A stretch of 64,000 nt of DNA from UBA6244 sp965140775 (GTDB taxonomy: Bacteria > Bacteroidota > Bacteroidia > Bacteroidales > F082), in contig OZ223471.1 of assembly GCA_965140775.1 (NCBI GenBank), positions 1,116,001 through 1,180,000 of the forward strand, given 5' to 3'. This document shows, one piece after another, positions 16,708 through 26,800 of this stretch. Position 1 is the first letter of the stretch. Each line of letters begins with the position of its first letter. The position numbers were made by a program, and so were the translations under genes. The notes beneath the pieces are model-generated. The model saw only the letters and a list, made by a program, of their open reading frames with translations, was not told the DNA's origin and ran no database searches.

Positions 16708-17718
16708 TTATATCGGGAAGTTCTTAAAAATCTGTTTCGATTTCATCAGAATGTCCACATATTGTGCTCTGCGATAGGCAAATGGGTCTTTGATGTTCTT
16801 TTTGCTCATGCGTCCACGGAATTCGCTCAGGTCGTTGTATTGCTTGTTGGCCATCCAGATTTCCATGTCTTCGAGCATTTTGGTAATTTGCGAAGGACCG
16901 TGTTTGTAAATGGTGCTCACCACCTGTACCACATTGGCTCCGGCCAAAATCATTTTAATAACGTCCTCTCCGGTAAATATACCACGGTTGGCACACAGGT
17001 CGGCTTCTACATTGTCGTAGAGCATACCAACGTAGCGCAGTGGCAAGCGTGATTCATGCTCGGTGCTCAGGTTGTAGGGGAAGGTCATTTCTTCCAGCTC
17101 GATGTTGATGTCGGGTTGGAAAAGTTTGTTGAACAGCACAAAACCGTTGGCGCCTCTTTTGTCCATTTCTTTAATGGTGTACAAGGGGTTGGTATAGAAA
17201 GGGCTTAGTTTCACGCTCACGGGAATCTTTACCGCTTTTTTTACGCCTTCGATGGTGTCGAGTTCTTCGTTCAGAATGGAACGGCCTTCCATGTCGAAGT
17301 CGCGGGGATTGTTGTAGAAGTTCAGCTCAAGGGCATCGGCTCCCGCATCTTCCAGTTTTTTGGCATATTCGTACCAGGTGTCGTCGTACACGCAGTTTAA
17401 GCTGGCAATCATGGGAATGTTCACCGCTTTGCGGGCTTCTTTAAAATTCATTAAAAACTCTTCTGGACCTGCCTCATACATTTCCGAAGGGAAAATGCTG
17501 GTCATTTCTGCATTTCTGTCATCGTAACCGGTCAACTCCTGATCCAACTCCAGATTTTCCAGGTGGATTTGCTCTTCAAAAAGTGATTTATAAACGATGG
17601 CAGCTGCCCCGGCGGCTTCAAGTTTTTTGAGGATTGATAAGTCGGTAACAAGATTGCTTGCACCAACAATTATCGGATTTTTAAGTTTTAGTCCTAAGTA
17701 GGTTGTTGAAAGATCCAT
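16708..17718 (-). CDS. Dihydroorotate-dehydrogenase-like flavoprotein
   Basis: A 336-residue TIM-barrel flavoprotein of the DHOD/dihydropyrimidine-dehydrogenase superfamily. Family features include the opening TTYLGLKLKNPIIVGASNL, the PVSVKLSPFYTN strand and the GANVVQVVSTIYKHG phosphate-binding end. The usual DHOD active-site segment (N-x-SCPN) is replaced by ELNFYNNPRDFD, so orotate formation is doubtful. In Bacteroidia such DHOD-like genes often lie beside pyruvate:ferredoxin oxidoreductase, as here in divergent orientation. An electron-transfer or amino-acid/pyrimidine redox role linked to ferredoxin metabolism is plausible but inferred. Confidence 0.75.
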   Translation of the reverse strand: MDLSTTYLGLKLKNPIIVGASNLVTDLSILKKLEAAGAAAIVYKSLFEEQIHLENLELDQELTGYDDRNAEMTSIFPSEMYEAGPEEFLMNFKEARKAVNIPMIASLNCVYDDTWYEYAKKLEDAGADALELNFYNNPRDFDMEGRSILNEELDTIEGVKKAVKIPVSVKLSPFYTNPLYTIKEMDKRGANGFVLFNKLFQPDINIELEEMTFPYNLSTEHESRLPLRYVGMLYDNVEADLCANRGIFTGEDVIKMILAGANVVQVVSTIYKHGPSQITKMLEDMEIWMANKQYNDLSEFRGRMSKKNIKDPFAYRRAQYVDILMKSKQIFKNFPI

Positions 17719-17927
17719 ATCTAATTTATTTAGGGTGTCTTTTGAAAGGGTAAAATTACTGTTTTTTCATTTTACAACGTATGCAGCCGCAATCTATATT
17801 CATTTTAAATAGGCGTTTGGCTTGAACTATTTAGCACGAAAAGGGGATACCTCATAATTGAAATGAGTAATTTCGCACAAAATTTCAAAATCGATTACCA
17901 ACTAGTTTTTTCTAATTATAATAAGCT

Positions 17928-20900
17928 ATGAAAGAGAAGAAAAAATTCATTACCTGTGAAGGAAACTATGCTGCTGCATATATTGCCTATATGTTCAGCG
18001 AAGTAGCTGCCATTTACCCCATTACCCCCTCGTCCGACATGGCCGAATATGTCGATCAATGGTCGGCCAACGGCAAAAAGAATATTTTCGGTGAAACCGT
18101 AAAAGTTTCCGAAATGCAATCAGAAGGCGGTGCTTCGGGTGCTGTGCATGGTTCATTGCAGGCCGGCGCGTTAACCAGTACCTTTACTGCTTCGCAGGGT
18201 TTGTTGCTCATGATTCCCAATATGTACAAGATTTCGGGTGAATTGCTTCCCGGCGTCTTTCACGTGAGTGCACGCAGCCTTGCTGCTCAGGCGCTTTCTA
18301 TTTTTGGCGACCACAGCGACGTGATGAGTACCCGCCAAACCGGATTTGCCATGCTCGCTACCAGCAGTGCCCAGGAAATTATGGATATCGCCGGTGTTGC
18401 CCACCTCGCCGCCATCAAGTCAAGGGTTCCTTTCCTGCACTTCTTCGATGGTTTCAGAACTTCGCACGAACTCCAAAAAGTGGAAGCCATGGATCAGGAT
18501 GCCATCGCCAAGCTGGTGGATTACGATGCACTTCAGGAATTCCGCGACAGAGCACTCAACCCGGAGCATCCCGTTACCCGCGGAACTGCCCAGAATCCTG
18601 ATATTTACTTCCAGGCCAGAGAGGCTTCTTCAAAATTCTATACCCAAATTCCCGACCTGGTGGATGATTATATGCAACAACTGCAACAAATTACCGGTCG
18701 CGAATACCATCCATTTACCTATTATGGTGCCCCGGATGCTGAAAACATCATCGTTGCCATGGGCTCTATTACCGAAGTGATCAAAGAGGTGGTGGATTAC
18801 AAACTCGCCAATGGCGAAAAAGTGGGTGTTATCACCGTTCACTTGTATCGTCCATTCTCCGAAAAATACTTCATGAAGGTTTGCCCCAAATCGGTCAAAC
18901 GCATCGCTGTTCTAGATCGTACCAAAGAAATTGGAGCCAATGGCGAACCCTTGTATCTGGATGTTAAGGACATTTTCTACGGAAAAGAAAACCAACCCAT
19001 GATCGTGGGTGGTCGTTACGGATTAAGCTCCAAAGACACCACACCCGCCATGATGATTTCGGTGTACGACAACTTGGCTGCCGCGCGACCAAAAAATCAA
19101 TTCACCGTGGGTATCGTGGACGATGTTATGCACACTTCATTGCCTTTGTTGCCCGAAATTAATGTGGCACCCAAAGGAACTTTTGCTGCCAAATTTTACG
19201 GACTTGGTGCTGATGGTACAGTAGGAGCCAACAAAAACTCCATTAAAATTATTGGCGACAGTACCGATAAATATTGTCAGGCTTACTTTGCATACGATTC
19301 AAAAAAATCAGGAGGTATCACCGTTTCTCACCTCCGTTTTGGCGATATACCCATTCGCTCGCATTATTTGGTAAATACCCCCGACTTTGTGGCTTGTCAC
19401 GTTCCGGCATATCTGGATAAATATGATATGTTGGCCGGTTTGAAAGATGGAGGTACTTTCCTGCTCAACAGCCTTTGGGATGCCGAGGAAACCAAAAAAC
19501 GTCTGCCCAACCACATTAAGAAATACCTGGCCGATCACAACATCACCATGTATATCATCAATGCTACCAAAATTGCAGAAGAAATTGGTTTGGGCAACCG
19601 CACCAATACCATCATGCAATCGGCTTTCTTTAAAGTGTCGGAAGTAATTCCTTACGAAGATGCTGTTGAAGAAATGAAAAAGGCCATCCGCAAATCCTAT
19701 GGCCGTAAAGGTGAAGAAATCGTGAATATGAACTATGCCGCTGTGGATGCCGGCGATGATCTGGAAAAAATTGAAATTCCTACCGAATGGTCGAAGCTGG
19801 TGGCAGAAAAAACCAAGGTGGATGAATCGCTACCCGAATTTATTCGCGACGTGGTTGTGCCCATTAACCTGCAAAAAGGTGATGCGCTTCCAGTTAGCGC
19901 ATTTAATGGCCGCGAAGACGGAACCTTCCCCGCCGGTACCACTGTGTATGAAAAACGTGGTATTGCAGTGAATGTGCCCGAGTGGGTGGAAGAAAACTGT
20001 ATCCAGTGTAACCAATGTGCCTATGTTTGCCCCCACGCCGCCATTCGTCCTTTCTTGCTTACCGATGAGGAAGTGGCCAATGCACCCGAAGGTACCAAGG
20101 TGATCAATGGATTGGCAGGTTTGAAAGGATATAAATACCGCATTCAGGTAAGTGCCCTCGATTGTACCGGTTGCGAAGCCTGTGTGGAAGTTTGTCCTTC
20201 CAAAGTGAAATCGCTGGTAATGAAACCCATCGGAACACAATCGGACGAAATTGACCGTTGGACCTATATGAACGATGTGGTAGGTTATAAAGACAACATC
20301 GTTCCCAAAGACCAAACAGTTAAAAACAGCCAGTTTGCCCAACCTCTGTTCGAGTTCTCCGGAGCTTGTGCCGGTTGTGGTGAAACTCCTTATATCAAAA
20401 CCATCACCCAGTTGTTTGGCGATCGCATGATGGTTGCCAATGCCACGGGATGTTCATCCATTTACGGAGGTTCTGCACCTTCCACACCTTATTGTGCCGA
20501 TCAAAAAACCGGTCACGGTCCCGCTTGGGCCAACTCCCTGTTCGAAGACAATGCCGAGTTTGGCTTTGGTATGGCCGTTGCAACCGAGAAAATGAGACAA
20601 CGCCTGCAGGAAAGAATGCAACTGGCTTTGGAAAAAGATTTCTCTCCTGAATCAAAAGAAGCCATGACCGAATGGATCGAAGGTAAAGACAATGCTTCCA
20701 AATCCATATTGGCTTCGGCCAAATTGGTAGCAGCTTTGGCCAACGAAACAGATCCTCTGGCTAAAGAGATGCTGAGCCTGAAACAATATCTGGTGAAAAA
20801 ATCACAATGGATATTTGGTGGCGACGGTTGGGCCTACGACATTGGATACGGCGGACTCGACCATGTGTTGGCTTCCGGTGAAGATGTAAATGTGTTGGTA

Positions 20901-21461
20901 ATGGATACCGAAGTGTATTCCAATACCGGTGGTCAGGCTTCCAAGGCAAGTGCCATTGGCGCCGTAGCCAAATTTGCCGCTTCCGGTAAGAAAACCCGCA
21001 AAAAAGATTTGGGCGCCATGGCCATGACCTACGGTTATGTGTATGTAGCCCAGATTTCCATGGGTGCCAGTCAGTCGCAGGCTTTTAAAGCCATCAAAGA
21101 GGCCGAAGCTTATCCCGGACCATCGCTGATTATTGCCTACTCCCCATGTATCGCTCACGGTATAAAAGGCGGTATGGGTGGAGCCCAGGCAGAAGAGAAA
21201 TTTGCTGTTGAAGCAGGTTATTGGCAATTGTACCGCTACAATCCGTTGATGGAAGAAGAAGGCAAAAACCCCTTCTCCCTGGATTCGAAGGAGCCCGATT
21301 GGTCGAAATTCCAAAGCTTCCTCACCAACGAGGTGCGTTATACCTCGCTCAAGAAAACCTTCCCCGAGGAAGCCAAACGTCTCTTCAAACTGGCCGAAGA
21401 AGCTGCCAAGTGGAGATATGATACCTACAAACGCATGACCGAAATGGATTATTCCAAATAG
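17928..21461 (+). CDS. nifJ: Pyruvate:ferredoxin (flavodoxin) oxidoreductase
   Basis: A full-length 1177-residue single-chain PFOR. It converts pyruvate, CoA and oxidised ferredoxin to acetyl-CoA, CO2 and reduced ferredoxin in the cytoplasm. N-terminal TPP/pyruvate domain: PITPSSDMAEYVDQW. Two 4Fe-4S ferredoxin-type clusters: CIQCNQCAYVCP (about residue 690) and CTGCEACVEVCP (about 747). Proximal cluster Cys motif: GACAGCGETPY (about 811). TPP-binding signature: GDGWAYDIGYGGLDHVL through MDTEVYSNTGGQASKA (about 963-1005). The length equals the family norm and a strong terminator follows. It points to an anaerobic or facultative fermentative metabolism. Confidence 0.96.
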   Translation: MKEKKKFITCEGNYAAAYIAYMFSEVAAIYPITPSSDMAEYVDQWSANGKKNIFGETVKVSEMQSEGGASGAVHGSLQAGALTSTFTASQGLLLMIPNMYKISGELLPGVFHVSARSLAAQALSIFGDHSDVMSTRQTGFAMLATSSAQEIMDIAGVAHLAAIKSRVPFLHFFDGFRTSHELQKVEAMDQDAIAKLVDYDALQEFRDRALNPEHPVTRGTAQNPDIYFQAREASSKFYTQIPDLVDDYMQQLQQITGREYHPFTYYGAPDAENIIVAMGSITEVIKEVVDYKLANGEKVGVITVHLYRPFSEKYFMKVCPKSVKRIAVLDRTKEIGANGEPLYLDVKDIFYGKENQPMIVGGRYGLSSKDTTPAMMISVYDNLAAARPKNQFTVGIVDDVMHTSLPLLPEINVAPKGTFAAKFYGLGADGTVGANKNSIKIIGDSTDKYCQAYFAYDSKKSGGITVSHLRFGDIPIRSHYLVNTPDFVACHVPAYLDKYDMLAGLKDGGTFLLNSLWDAEETKKRLPNHIKKYLADHNITMYIINATKIAEEIGLGNRTNTIMQSAFFKVSEVIPYEDAVEEMKKAIRKSYGRKGEEIVNMNYAAVDAGDDLEKIEIPTEWSKLVAEKTKVDESLPEFIRDVVVPINLQKGDALPVSAFNGREDGTFPAGTTVYEKRGIAVNVPEWVEENCIQCNQCAYVCPHAAIRPFLLTDEEVANAPEGTKVINGLAGLKGYKYRIQVSALDCTGCEACVEVCPSKVKSLVMKPIGTQSDEIDRWTYMNDVVGYKDNIVPKDQTVKNSQFAQPLFEFSGACAGCGETPYIKTITQLFGDRMMVANATGCSSIYGGSAPSTPYCADQKTGHGPAWANSLFEDNAEFGFGMAVATEKMRQRLQERMQLALEKDFSPESKEAMTEWIEGKDNASKSILASAKLVAALANETDPLAKEMLSLKQYLVKKSQWIFGGDGWAYDIGYGGLDHVLASGEDVNVLVMDTEVYSNTGGQASKASAIGAVAKFAASGKKTRKKDLGAMAMTYGYVYVAQISMGASQSQAFKAIKEAEAYPGPSLIIAYSPCIAHGIKGGMGGAQAEEKFAVEAGYWQLYRYNPLMEEEGKNPFSLDSKEPDWSKFQSFLTNEVRYTSLKKTFPEEAKRLFKLAEEAAKWRYDTYKRMTEMDYSK

Positions 21462-21475
21462 GTTATTGATAATAG

Positions 21476-21511
21476 AAAAAGCGGCTGTTCCTTGGGGCAG
21501 CCGCTTTTTTT
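21476..21511 (+). terminator. Rho-independent terminator of nifJ
   Basis: AAAAAGCGGCTG pairs with CAGCCGCTTTTTTT around a loop of about 11 bases. It follows the nifJ stop by 14 bases. It may also serve the convergent T9SS gene, because the A-run on the other side becomes a T-run on the minus strand. Confidence 0.85.
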
Positions 21512-21516
21512 GTGAC

Positions 21517-24500
21517 CTACATTTTGATAAACTTACTGCTTGCTACTGAACCTTGATGTTTTATGGTGATAAAGTAGAATCCTTGATTTAGTTCTTGAAC
21601 ATTAATTATGTTATTTGTTTGTACGGAAAGTTGTCCCCTCAAGACGGCATGCCCCATATTATTGTAAATCACATACAAGGGGTGTTCATCAGGGTTTCCT
21701 TGTATTTTGATGTTGATAATATCTTTTCCGGGGTTAGGATAGATTTTTATCTCGATATTGTTGTTCCCCAACTCCTCAACCGAAAGCTGATCAGTGGGAA
21801 TGATAATCTGTCCCTCTTTTACCCTTTCAAAAAGATCGGTTATATTTTCGAGGAGATTGGTTACGCTTGATTTAGGCCCATTATCGCCCTGCCCTACTGA
21901 GTATGCTAAATCTAATTCTTGTCTTTCTCCAGGTTCAAATGTAAAGGGACCTGTAACGCCAAGTCCTCTTTTGTCTTCCGGACGATTTGGATATCCGTTG
22001 TTAACTGATTCTTCTGACCAAAATTTTCCGTTTTGATTGTAGCCATCGTTAGGTAGTATTCCGTCTGTTCCCCAATTACAAGGGTCTGAATTGCTTGGGA
22101 ACATGAATTTACATTCGGGACCTACCGTACCGGGAGAAGAGAAGTGTCCTGTTCCACCATACAAAAAGGGTGAGTCGTCTCGCCAAACCCCTGTCATATA
22201 TTTGTAATATTCAGGTGCTTTAATCGGATCGAATACGGGTGGTAGTCCGTAGTTTTGCTGATAAGTAAAGATTGTTAAGCCAAGTCTTTCATTGTCAATA
22301 TTTCCATCTCCAAAATTTAAACCATTTGTACTATAGTCACAGCCTCCTTCAGGGTTATCGATATTATCATTATCCATTGTTGGACCCGCAATAATGGTTA
22401 CTCCTTGGGTCGGCGGATTTAATCCATATTCTTCTGGCTCTCCACTTCCATCAAACATGCTTGAATTGTAACCATAATAGGTGCCTAATTCAACGCTACA
22501 CCCGACATAATCATCTCTGGCATACCCTATATCAATGTCGGTCCATACCCCAAAATATGTGTTGCTATAGGTGTTCTCAGATCGATTGTAAACGTCATAG
22601 TGCACAAAAATTGTGTTATCTAAAAGTTTATCCTCCGGTTGATCAAATGCATAAGCCATTCCATGGATTTCTGCTCTTAATCTTCCACCTTCAGTCTCTG
22701 TATGTAGTTTGTCGTCATTGAAAATGAATAGTATAGCCTGATCTCCACGTATTAACGGAAAGTCACCTGAATATGGTTCATAAACTCCATTCTCATTCTT
22801 GTCATAATAAGGTGCTATTTGAGCAGCTTGCCCATTGGAAATATCTCCATTGCCCGGCCAATTAATGATGGCGTCAACAGGTTCGTAGGTTTCTTTCCAA
22901 TAATTATTACGGTGATAATTGATTTCCTCTTTGCTTACTTTCCAAACCCGACTCCATTTGGTAAAATACTCATAACCTTCATAGCTATTTGATATGGGAC
23001 CAAATTGAAAGTCAATTCCCTGCTGTTGATGTCTTTGTCCTGCCAAATGCAAGCTGTCGTTTTGATCAATCCCTCCTATCCAAAGGGAGTTAGAATATAT
23101 GGTGTGTTTTCCAGTGCCAATAGGGTATTCAAAATGAGTTGATGACAACATGGAGTTAAAATAGTTGTTATAATTTCCATATCTTGAGAATAATAGCCCA
23201 TCAGAATGAATACCTGCATTTATGTTATTAATCGATAACGAGTCATAGGATTGATTTGGTTGGATGTTTATCTCCATTTCCCCAATTGATATAAACCCAT
23301 CCTGAATTTGATCAATAAAATAATACCCCTTGACCAGGCCATTTACATTTAAGAACGACGTAAATGTAGTCGTATCTCCAAATTGACATTTACCAGCATG
23401 TGAAGTATAGATGGATATGTCAGGAGAATACCCGTATAATTCATCATTCGACAATAGATCAATGACAACGGGATATCCAGAGTAGGCAGCAAAATAATCT
23501 TTGTGAACCATAGGAAAGTCAGCATCCTGTTCCATGTCAATTGTCACGGTTGCCCATTCTGAATAAGATAGATGGTTATCAATTTCTTGAACCCTGTATT
23601 TAAGCCTCAATTTTTCGCTGTTTACAAGAACATCATGGTTTTTTGTTAAAATTTTAATGGTGTTTCCTGATATTTGTGCTGTAATGTATTGAAGCATATA
23701 AGGGTACAATAACACTATATCCTTAATTTCGATTGGTTTGCTATTTGGATCATAATCATTTTGTAATACGTTAACAACTGTTTCTCCACCACAAATTCCT
23801 GTGCCAAAATCATCAATCGCTATTGGTCGTGCAGGATTGTTGGCCACATTAATAATAATTTTTCCCATGTCGAATAAATAGGTTTGGTCAGCCAATTGAA
23901 TTTTATAACTCAATGTTTCGATGCCGGAATCAGAGTAATTTGGTAAGTATCGTATATGGTCGTTTACAATTTCCACGATTCCTATTGATGCCCCCCAAAC
24001 AGAATCAATTTCCAAAGCCGAACTTCCGGGGTTAATATCATTTTCGAGAACATAGATGTCAATGGGTTCACCTCCAGTAGTGTTTGCCAAATCATCAATG
24101 GCTGTGGGGATTTCAGGGTTGTCAAGTAAATCTATACTTACTGTTGCCCAATTGGAGTAGTGGGAAAACTCAGTGTTTTTCTCTTTAATTCTATATTTTA
24201 TTGTGGCCTTGTAATATTTTAAAGGAGAAAGGCTTGTTACAATTAAACTTAATGAATCTTCTGCAATTTCAATTCTTAAAGGGCATAAATTTGATGGTGT
24301 AGAATACGCCTCATCAATAATAATTTCATCTCCATCAGGATCTGAATCGTTATCGAGAATGCTAAGTTCGGTGGGCACCATATGTATTATTTCTGCATGA
24401 TCATCAGTTGCAATTGGTAGATTGGGGTTCTCATTTACCTCGAAGAAAACCCATGTATAATCTGACAGGCTGTTATGATTATCGATCTCTCTTATTCTGT

Positions 24501-24768
24501 ATTGCATGGAATCCAGTCCGGTATAAATAGAAGGTGTGTAATAAACAGTTGAGTCATCATGATAAATACTGCCATGTTGTGCATTTCCAACAATATATAA
24601 TTCAAATAAATCTCCATCAGGATCGTAATCATTTTCGAGTACATTAACAGCAACCGTGTGCTCACTCATGGTGGTTGCCGTATCATTGACAGCAACAGGG
24701 TTGTTTTGTGCAAATAAAACTACTGTAACTGTCAGAAAAACTAAGGAGGAAAAAGACTTTTTCATCAC
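21517..24768 (-). CDS. Large T9SS-exported protein with Ig/cadherin-like repeats
   Basis: A 1083-residue secreted protein. Signal peptide: MMKKSFSSLVFLTVTVVLFAQ. Residues 25-480 contain about five repeats of 95-100 residues. Each begins like NPVAVNDTATT and includes VLENDYDPDGD, then a YRI-type strand and SDYTWVFFEV. This is the bacterial Ig/cadherin-like repeat type that binds Ca2+ through its DPDGD loops. Residues 520-990 form a beta-rich region (GNYNNYFNSMLSS, RGDQAILFIFNDDK). The last 85 residues are a T9SS sorting domain (IKIYPNPGKDIINIKI, YNNMGHAVLRGQL). A surface adhesin or matrix protein is likely. Confidence 0.8.
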   Translation of the reverse strand: MMKKSFSSLVFLTVTVVLFAQNNPVAVNDTATTMSEHTVAVNVLENDYDPDGDLFELYIVGNAQHGSIYHDDSTVYYTPSIYTGLDSMQYRIREIDNHNSLSDYTWVFFEVNENPNLPIATDDHAEIIHMVPTELSILDNDSDPDGDEIIIDEAYSTPSNLCPLRIEIAEDSLSLIVTSLSPLKYYKATIKYRIKEKNTEFSHYSNWATVSIDLLDNPEIPTAIDDLANTTGGEPIDIYVLENDINPGSSALEIDSVWGASIGIVEIVNDHIRYLPNYSDSGIETLSYKIQLADQTYLFDMGKIIINVANNPARPIAIDDFGTGICGGETVVNVLQNDYDPNSKPIEIKDIVLLYPYMLQYITAQISGNTIKILTKNHDVLVNSEKLRLKYRVQEIDNHLSYSEWATVTIDMEQDADFPMVHKDYFAAYSGYPVVIDLLSNDELYGYSPDISIYTSHAGKCQFGDTTTFTSFLNVNGLVKGYYFIDQIQDGFISIGEMEINIQPNQSYDSLSINNINAGIHSDGLLFSRYGNYNNYFNSMLSSTHFEYPIGTGKHTIYSNSLWIGGIDQNDSLHLAGQRHQQQGIDFQFGPISNSYEGYEYFTKWSRVWKVSKEEINYHRNNYWKETYEPVDAIINWPGNGDISNGQAAQIAPYYDKNENGVYEPYSGDFPLIRGDQAILFIFNDDKLHTETEGGRLRAEIHGMAYAFDQPEDKLLDNTIFVHYDVYNRSENTYSNTYFGVWTDIDIGYARDDYVGCSVELGTYYGYNSSMFDGSGEPEEYGLNPPTQGVTIIAGPTMDNDNIDNPEGGCDYSTNGLNFGDGNIDNERLGLTIFTYQQNYGLPPVFDPIKAPEYYKYMTGVWRDDSPFLYGGTGHFSSPGTVGPECKFMFPSNSDPCNWGTDGILPNDGYNQNGKFWSEESVNNGYPNRPEDKRGLGVTGPFTFEPGERQELDLAYSVGQGDNGPKSSVTNLLENITDLFERVKEGQIIIPTDQLSVEELGNNNIEIKIYPNPGKDIINIKIQGNPDEHPLYVIYNNMGHAVLRGQLSVQTNNIINVQELNQGFYFITIKHQGSVASSKFIKM

Positions 24769-24846
24769 GATTTGGATTTGTTTGGTTATTAATTGCTTAT
24801 TGATTAAAAGACCTTTTCTTATGCGGATAAGTTGTTTGCCTCACAT

Positions 24847-24884
24847 AAAAAAAGCGGAACCAACCTCTTGATTCCGCTCTTTTT
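24847..24884 (-). terminator. Rho-independent terminator of sppA
   Basis: AGCGGAA and TTCCGCT form the stem (7 bases plus extending A/T pairs) around a 14-base loop, with a T-run on the minus strand. It lies 16 bases beyond the sppA stop. Confidence 0.8.
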
Positions 24885-24899
24885 ACAAAAATGTCTTTA

Positions 24900-26678
24900 T
24901 TATTTTATTTCCATGAAGAAAGGTACCCTGGCCTGAACACCTTGCATCTCTTTCAACGACTGCATTTGTTCGTAATAGGTAGCGTATTCGCCCAACTCGT
25001 TATGAATCAATCGTGTACTCACCTGTCCGGTAAGTTCGTCCATTAACTGTTGGACAAAATCCTTACGCTTGGGGTATTCAACCAATCGATAGGCGTCGCC
25101 CAGATCGGCTTTTTCAGCAGCATATTTAATGGCAGCTTCAAGTCCTCCAAACTCATCAATCAGACCAATTTCCTTGGCATCGGCTCCTGCCCATACACGA
25201 CCTCGGGCAATGCTGTCCACAAAGGCTACATCCAGCTTGCGCGTGCGGGCTACCAGTTGGGTGAATTTGGTGTAAATATCTATCACCGATTCGTCCAGCT
25301 TGTTGTGTTGGTAGGGACTCAGCGGTTTCATCACATCGATGTAGTCAGCATTTTTGTTGGTCATCACTTCGTCGAAAGTAATGCCCAATTTGTCGTTAAA
25401 CAGGCCTTTCATATTGGGAATGATGCCAAAAACGCCAATGCTTCCCGTGAGGGTGGTGGGTTCGGCAAAGATATAGTCAGCATTGGTCGAAATCCAATAC
25501 CCACCCGATGCGGCCATGTCGCCCATGGACACAATCACGGGTTTGTCCTTGATGGCCAGTTCCACCTCACGACGAATAACCTCAGATGCCTGGGCATCTC
25601 CACCTCCCGAGTTCACTCTAAAAACGATGGCTTTCACTTTTTTGTTGGTGCGTGCCTCACTCAGGGCTTTGGCAATGGTTGCAGAACCAATCTGAGTTTC
25701 AGAACCCTTGCCTTGCACGATGTCTCCCTGGGCATAAACCACGGCAATGCGGTCGCGGCTAAGCTCGTCTTTTTCGGTGAGTTTGGCATTGGTATAGGCA
25801 CCAAATTGCACAAAATTGATATCGTCGTTAATTTCTTTGCCTGTTTTCTCTCTGAGAATATCCATTACCTGATCGCGGTACAAACTTCCATCGATAAATT
25901 TAAGTTCCAGGGCTTTATCTGCGGTAGATACCTCCAGGTTGTCGGCATAGGTATTGAGATCGTCAATAGAAATACCGCGGGTTTCGCTCAACGCAGTCAG
26001 AATTTGTCCCCACACAGATTGTAAAAGCACTTGCATTTGTTCGCGGTTGGCCGGGGTCATTTTGTCGTACATCAACGGTTCAACGGCACTTTTGTATTTG
26101 TTGTTGGGACCACGAACCACTTGTATTTCAATGTCCAGTTTCTGAAGCAAACCTTTTAAAAAGGTGAGTTGGGCATTCAATCCTTTAAACAATACCATGC
26201 CTTCAGGGTTCAGATAAATCTGATCGGCAACGGTGGCCATGTAATAGGCTTTCTGATCATAATTGTTGGCATAGCTGATGATAAATTTCCCTGACTCTTT
26301 AAAGGAAATCAACTTGTTGCGTATTTCTTCCGAAGTGCCAATGCCTGCCGGAATACTTTCCATATCCAGAAATATGCCTTCAATTTTAGGGTCATTGGAA
26401 GCCTTTTTGATATTTTTCAGGATGTCGTTCAATCCAATGGGCTTGTTCGATTCCATGGTGGCAAAGTCAAATCCCTCAAAAGGATTGTCGTTGGATCGAT
26501 CCAAAATGGGCGAATTCCAGTTGATGCGCAGGATGGAATGTTCTTTTACTTTTACCTCTTCGTCTCCCGACATGGAAACCAGGGAGGCTATCATACCTAC
26601 AAACATTAAAAAAATAAAAAGGAAGGTAAGGATGGTGCCCGCAAATGAGGCAAACATAAATTTAAAAAATTGTTTCAT
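24900..26678 (-). CDS. sppA: Signal peptide peptidase SppA, 67-kDa type
   Basis: A 592-residue membrane serine protease that degrades signal peptides after cleavage. Residues 5-34 form one N-terminal transmembrane helix (FFKFMFASFAGTILTFLFIF). The tandem protease domains match the long SppA type: the catalytic Lys lies in VVRGPNNKYKSAVEPLMYD (about residue 190) and the catalytic Ser in SMGDMAASGGYWIS (about 395). The DYIFAEPTTLTGSIGVFG segment follows. The length matches the E. coli-type enzyme, with no disruption seen. It is a single gene with its own terminator. Confidence 0.92.
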   Translation of the reverse strand: MKQFFKFMFASFAGTILTFLFIFLMFVGMIASLVSMSGDEEVKVKEHSILRINWNSPILDRSNDNPFEGFDFATMESNKPIGLNDILKNIKKASNDPKIEGIFLDMESIPAGIGTSEEIRNKLISFKESGKFIISYANNYDQKAYYMATVADQIYLNPEGMVLFKGLNAQLTFLKGLLQKLDIEIQVVRGPNNKYKSAVEPLMYDKMTPANREQMQVLLQSVWGQILTALSETRGISIDDLNTYADNLEVSTADKALELKFIDGSLYRDQVMDILREKTGKEINDDINFVQFGAYTNAKLTEKDELSRDRIAVVYAQGDIVQGKGSETQIGSATIAKALSEARTNKKVKAIVFRVNSGGGDAQASEVIRREVELAIKDKPVIVSMGDMAASGGYWISTNADYIFAEPTTLTGSIGVFGIIPNMKGLFNDKLGITFDEVMTNKNADYIDVMKPLSPYQHNKLDESVIDIYTKFTQLVARTRKLDVAFVDSIARGRVWAGADAKEIGLIDEFGGLEAAIKYAAEKADLGDAYRLVEYPKRKDFVQQLMDELTGQVSTRLIHNELGEYATYYEQMQSLKEMQGVQARVPFFMEIK

Positions 26679-26800
26679 AATATGTGTTTGGTTAGATTCA
26701 GAAGCAATATTAACAAATATTTGTGAATAATTCGTGGGTCGTTTGTAGAAATAATTGCCCGAAGTAAACCAACTTTAACAGTTGGACTAAAGCCTGTTTC

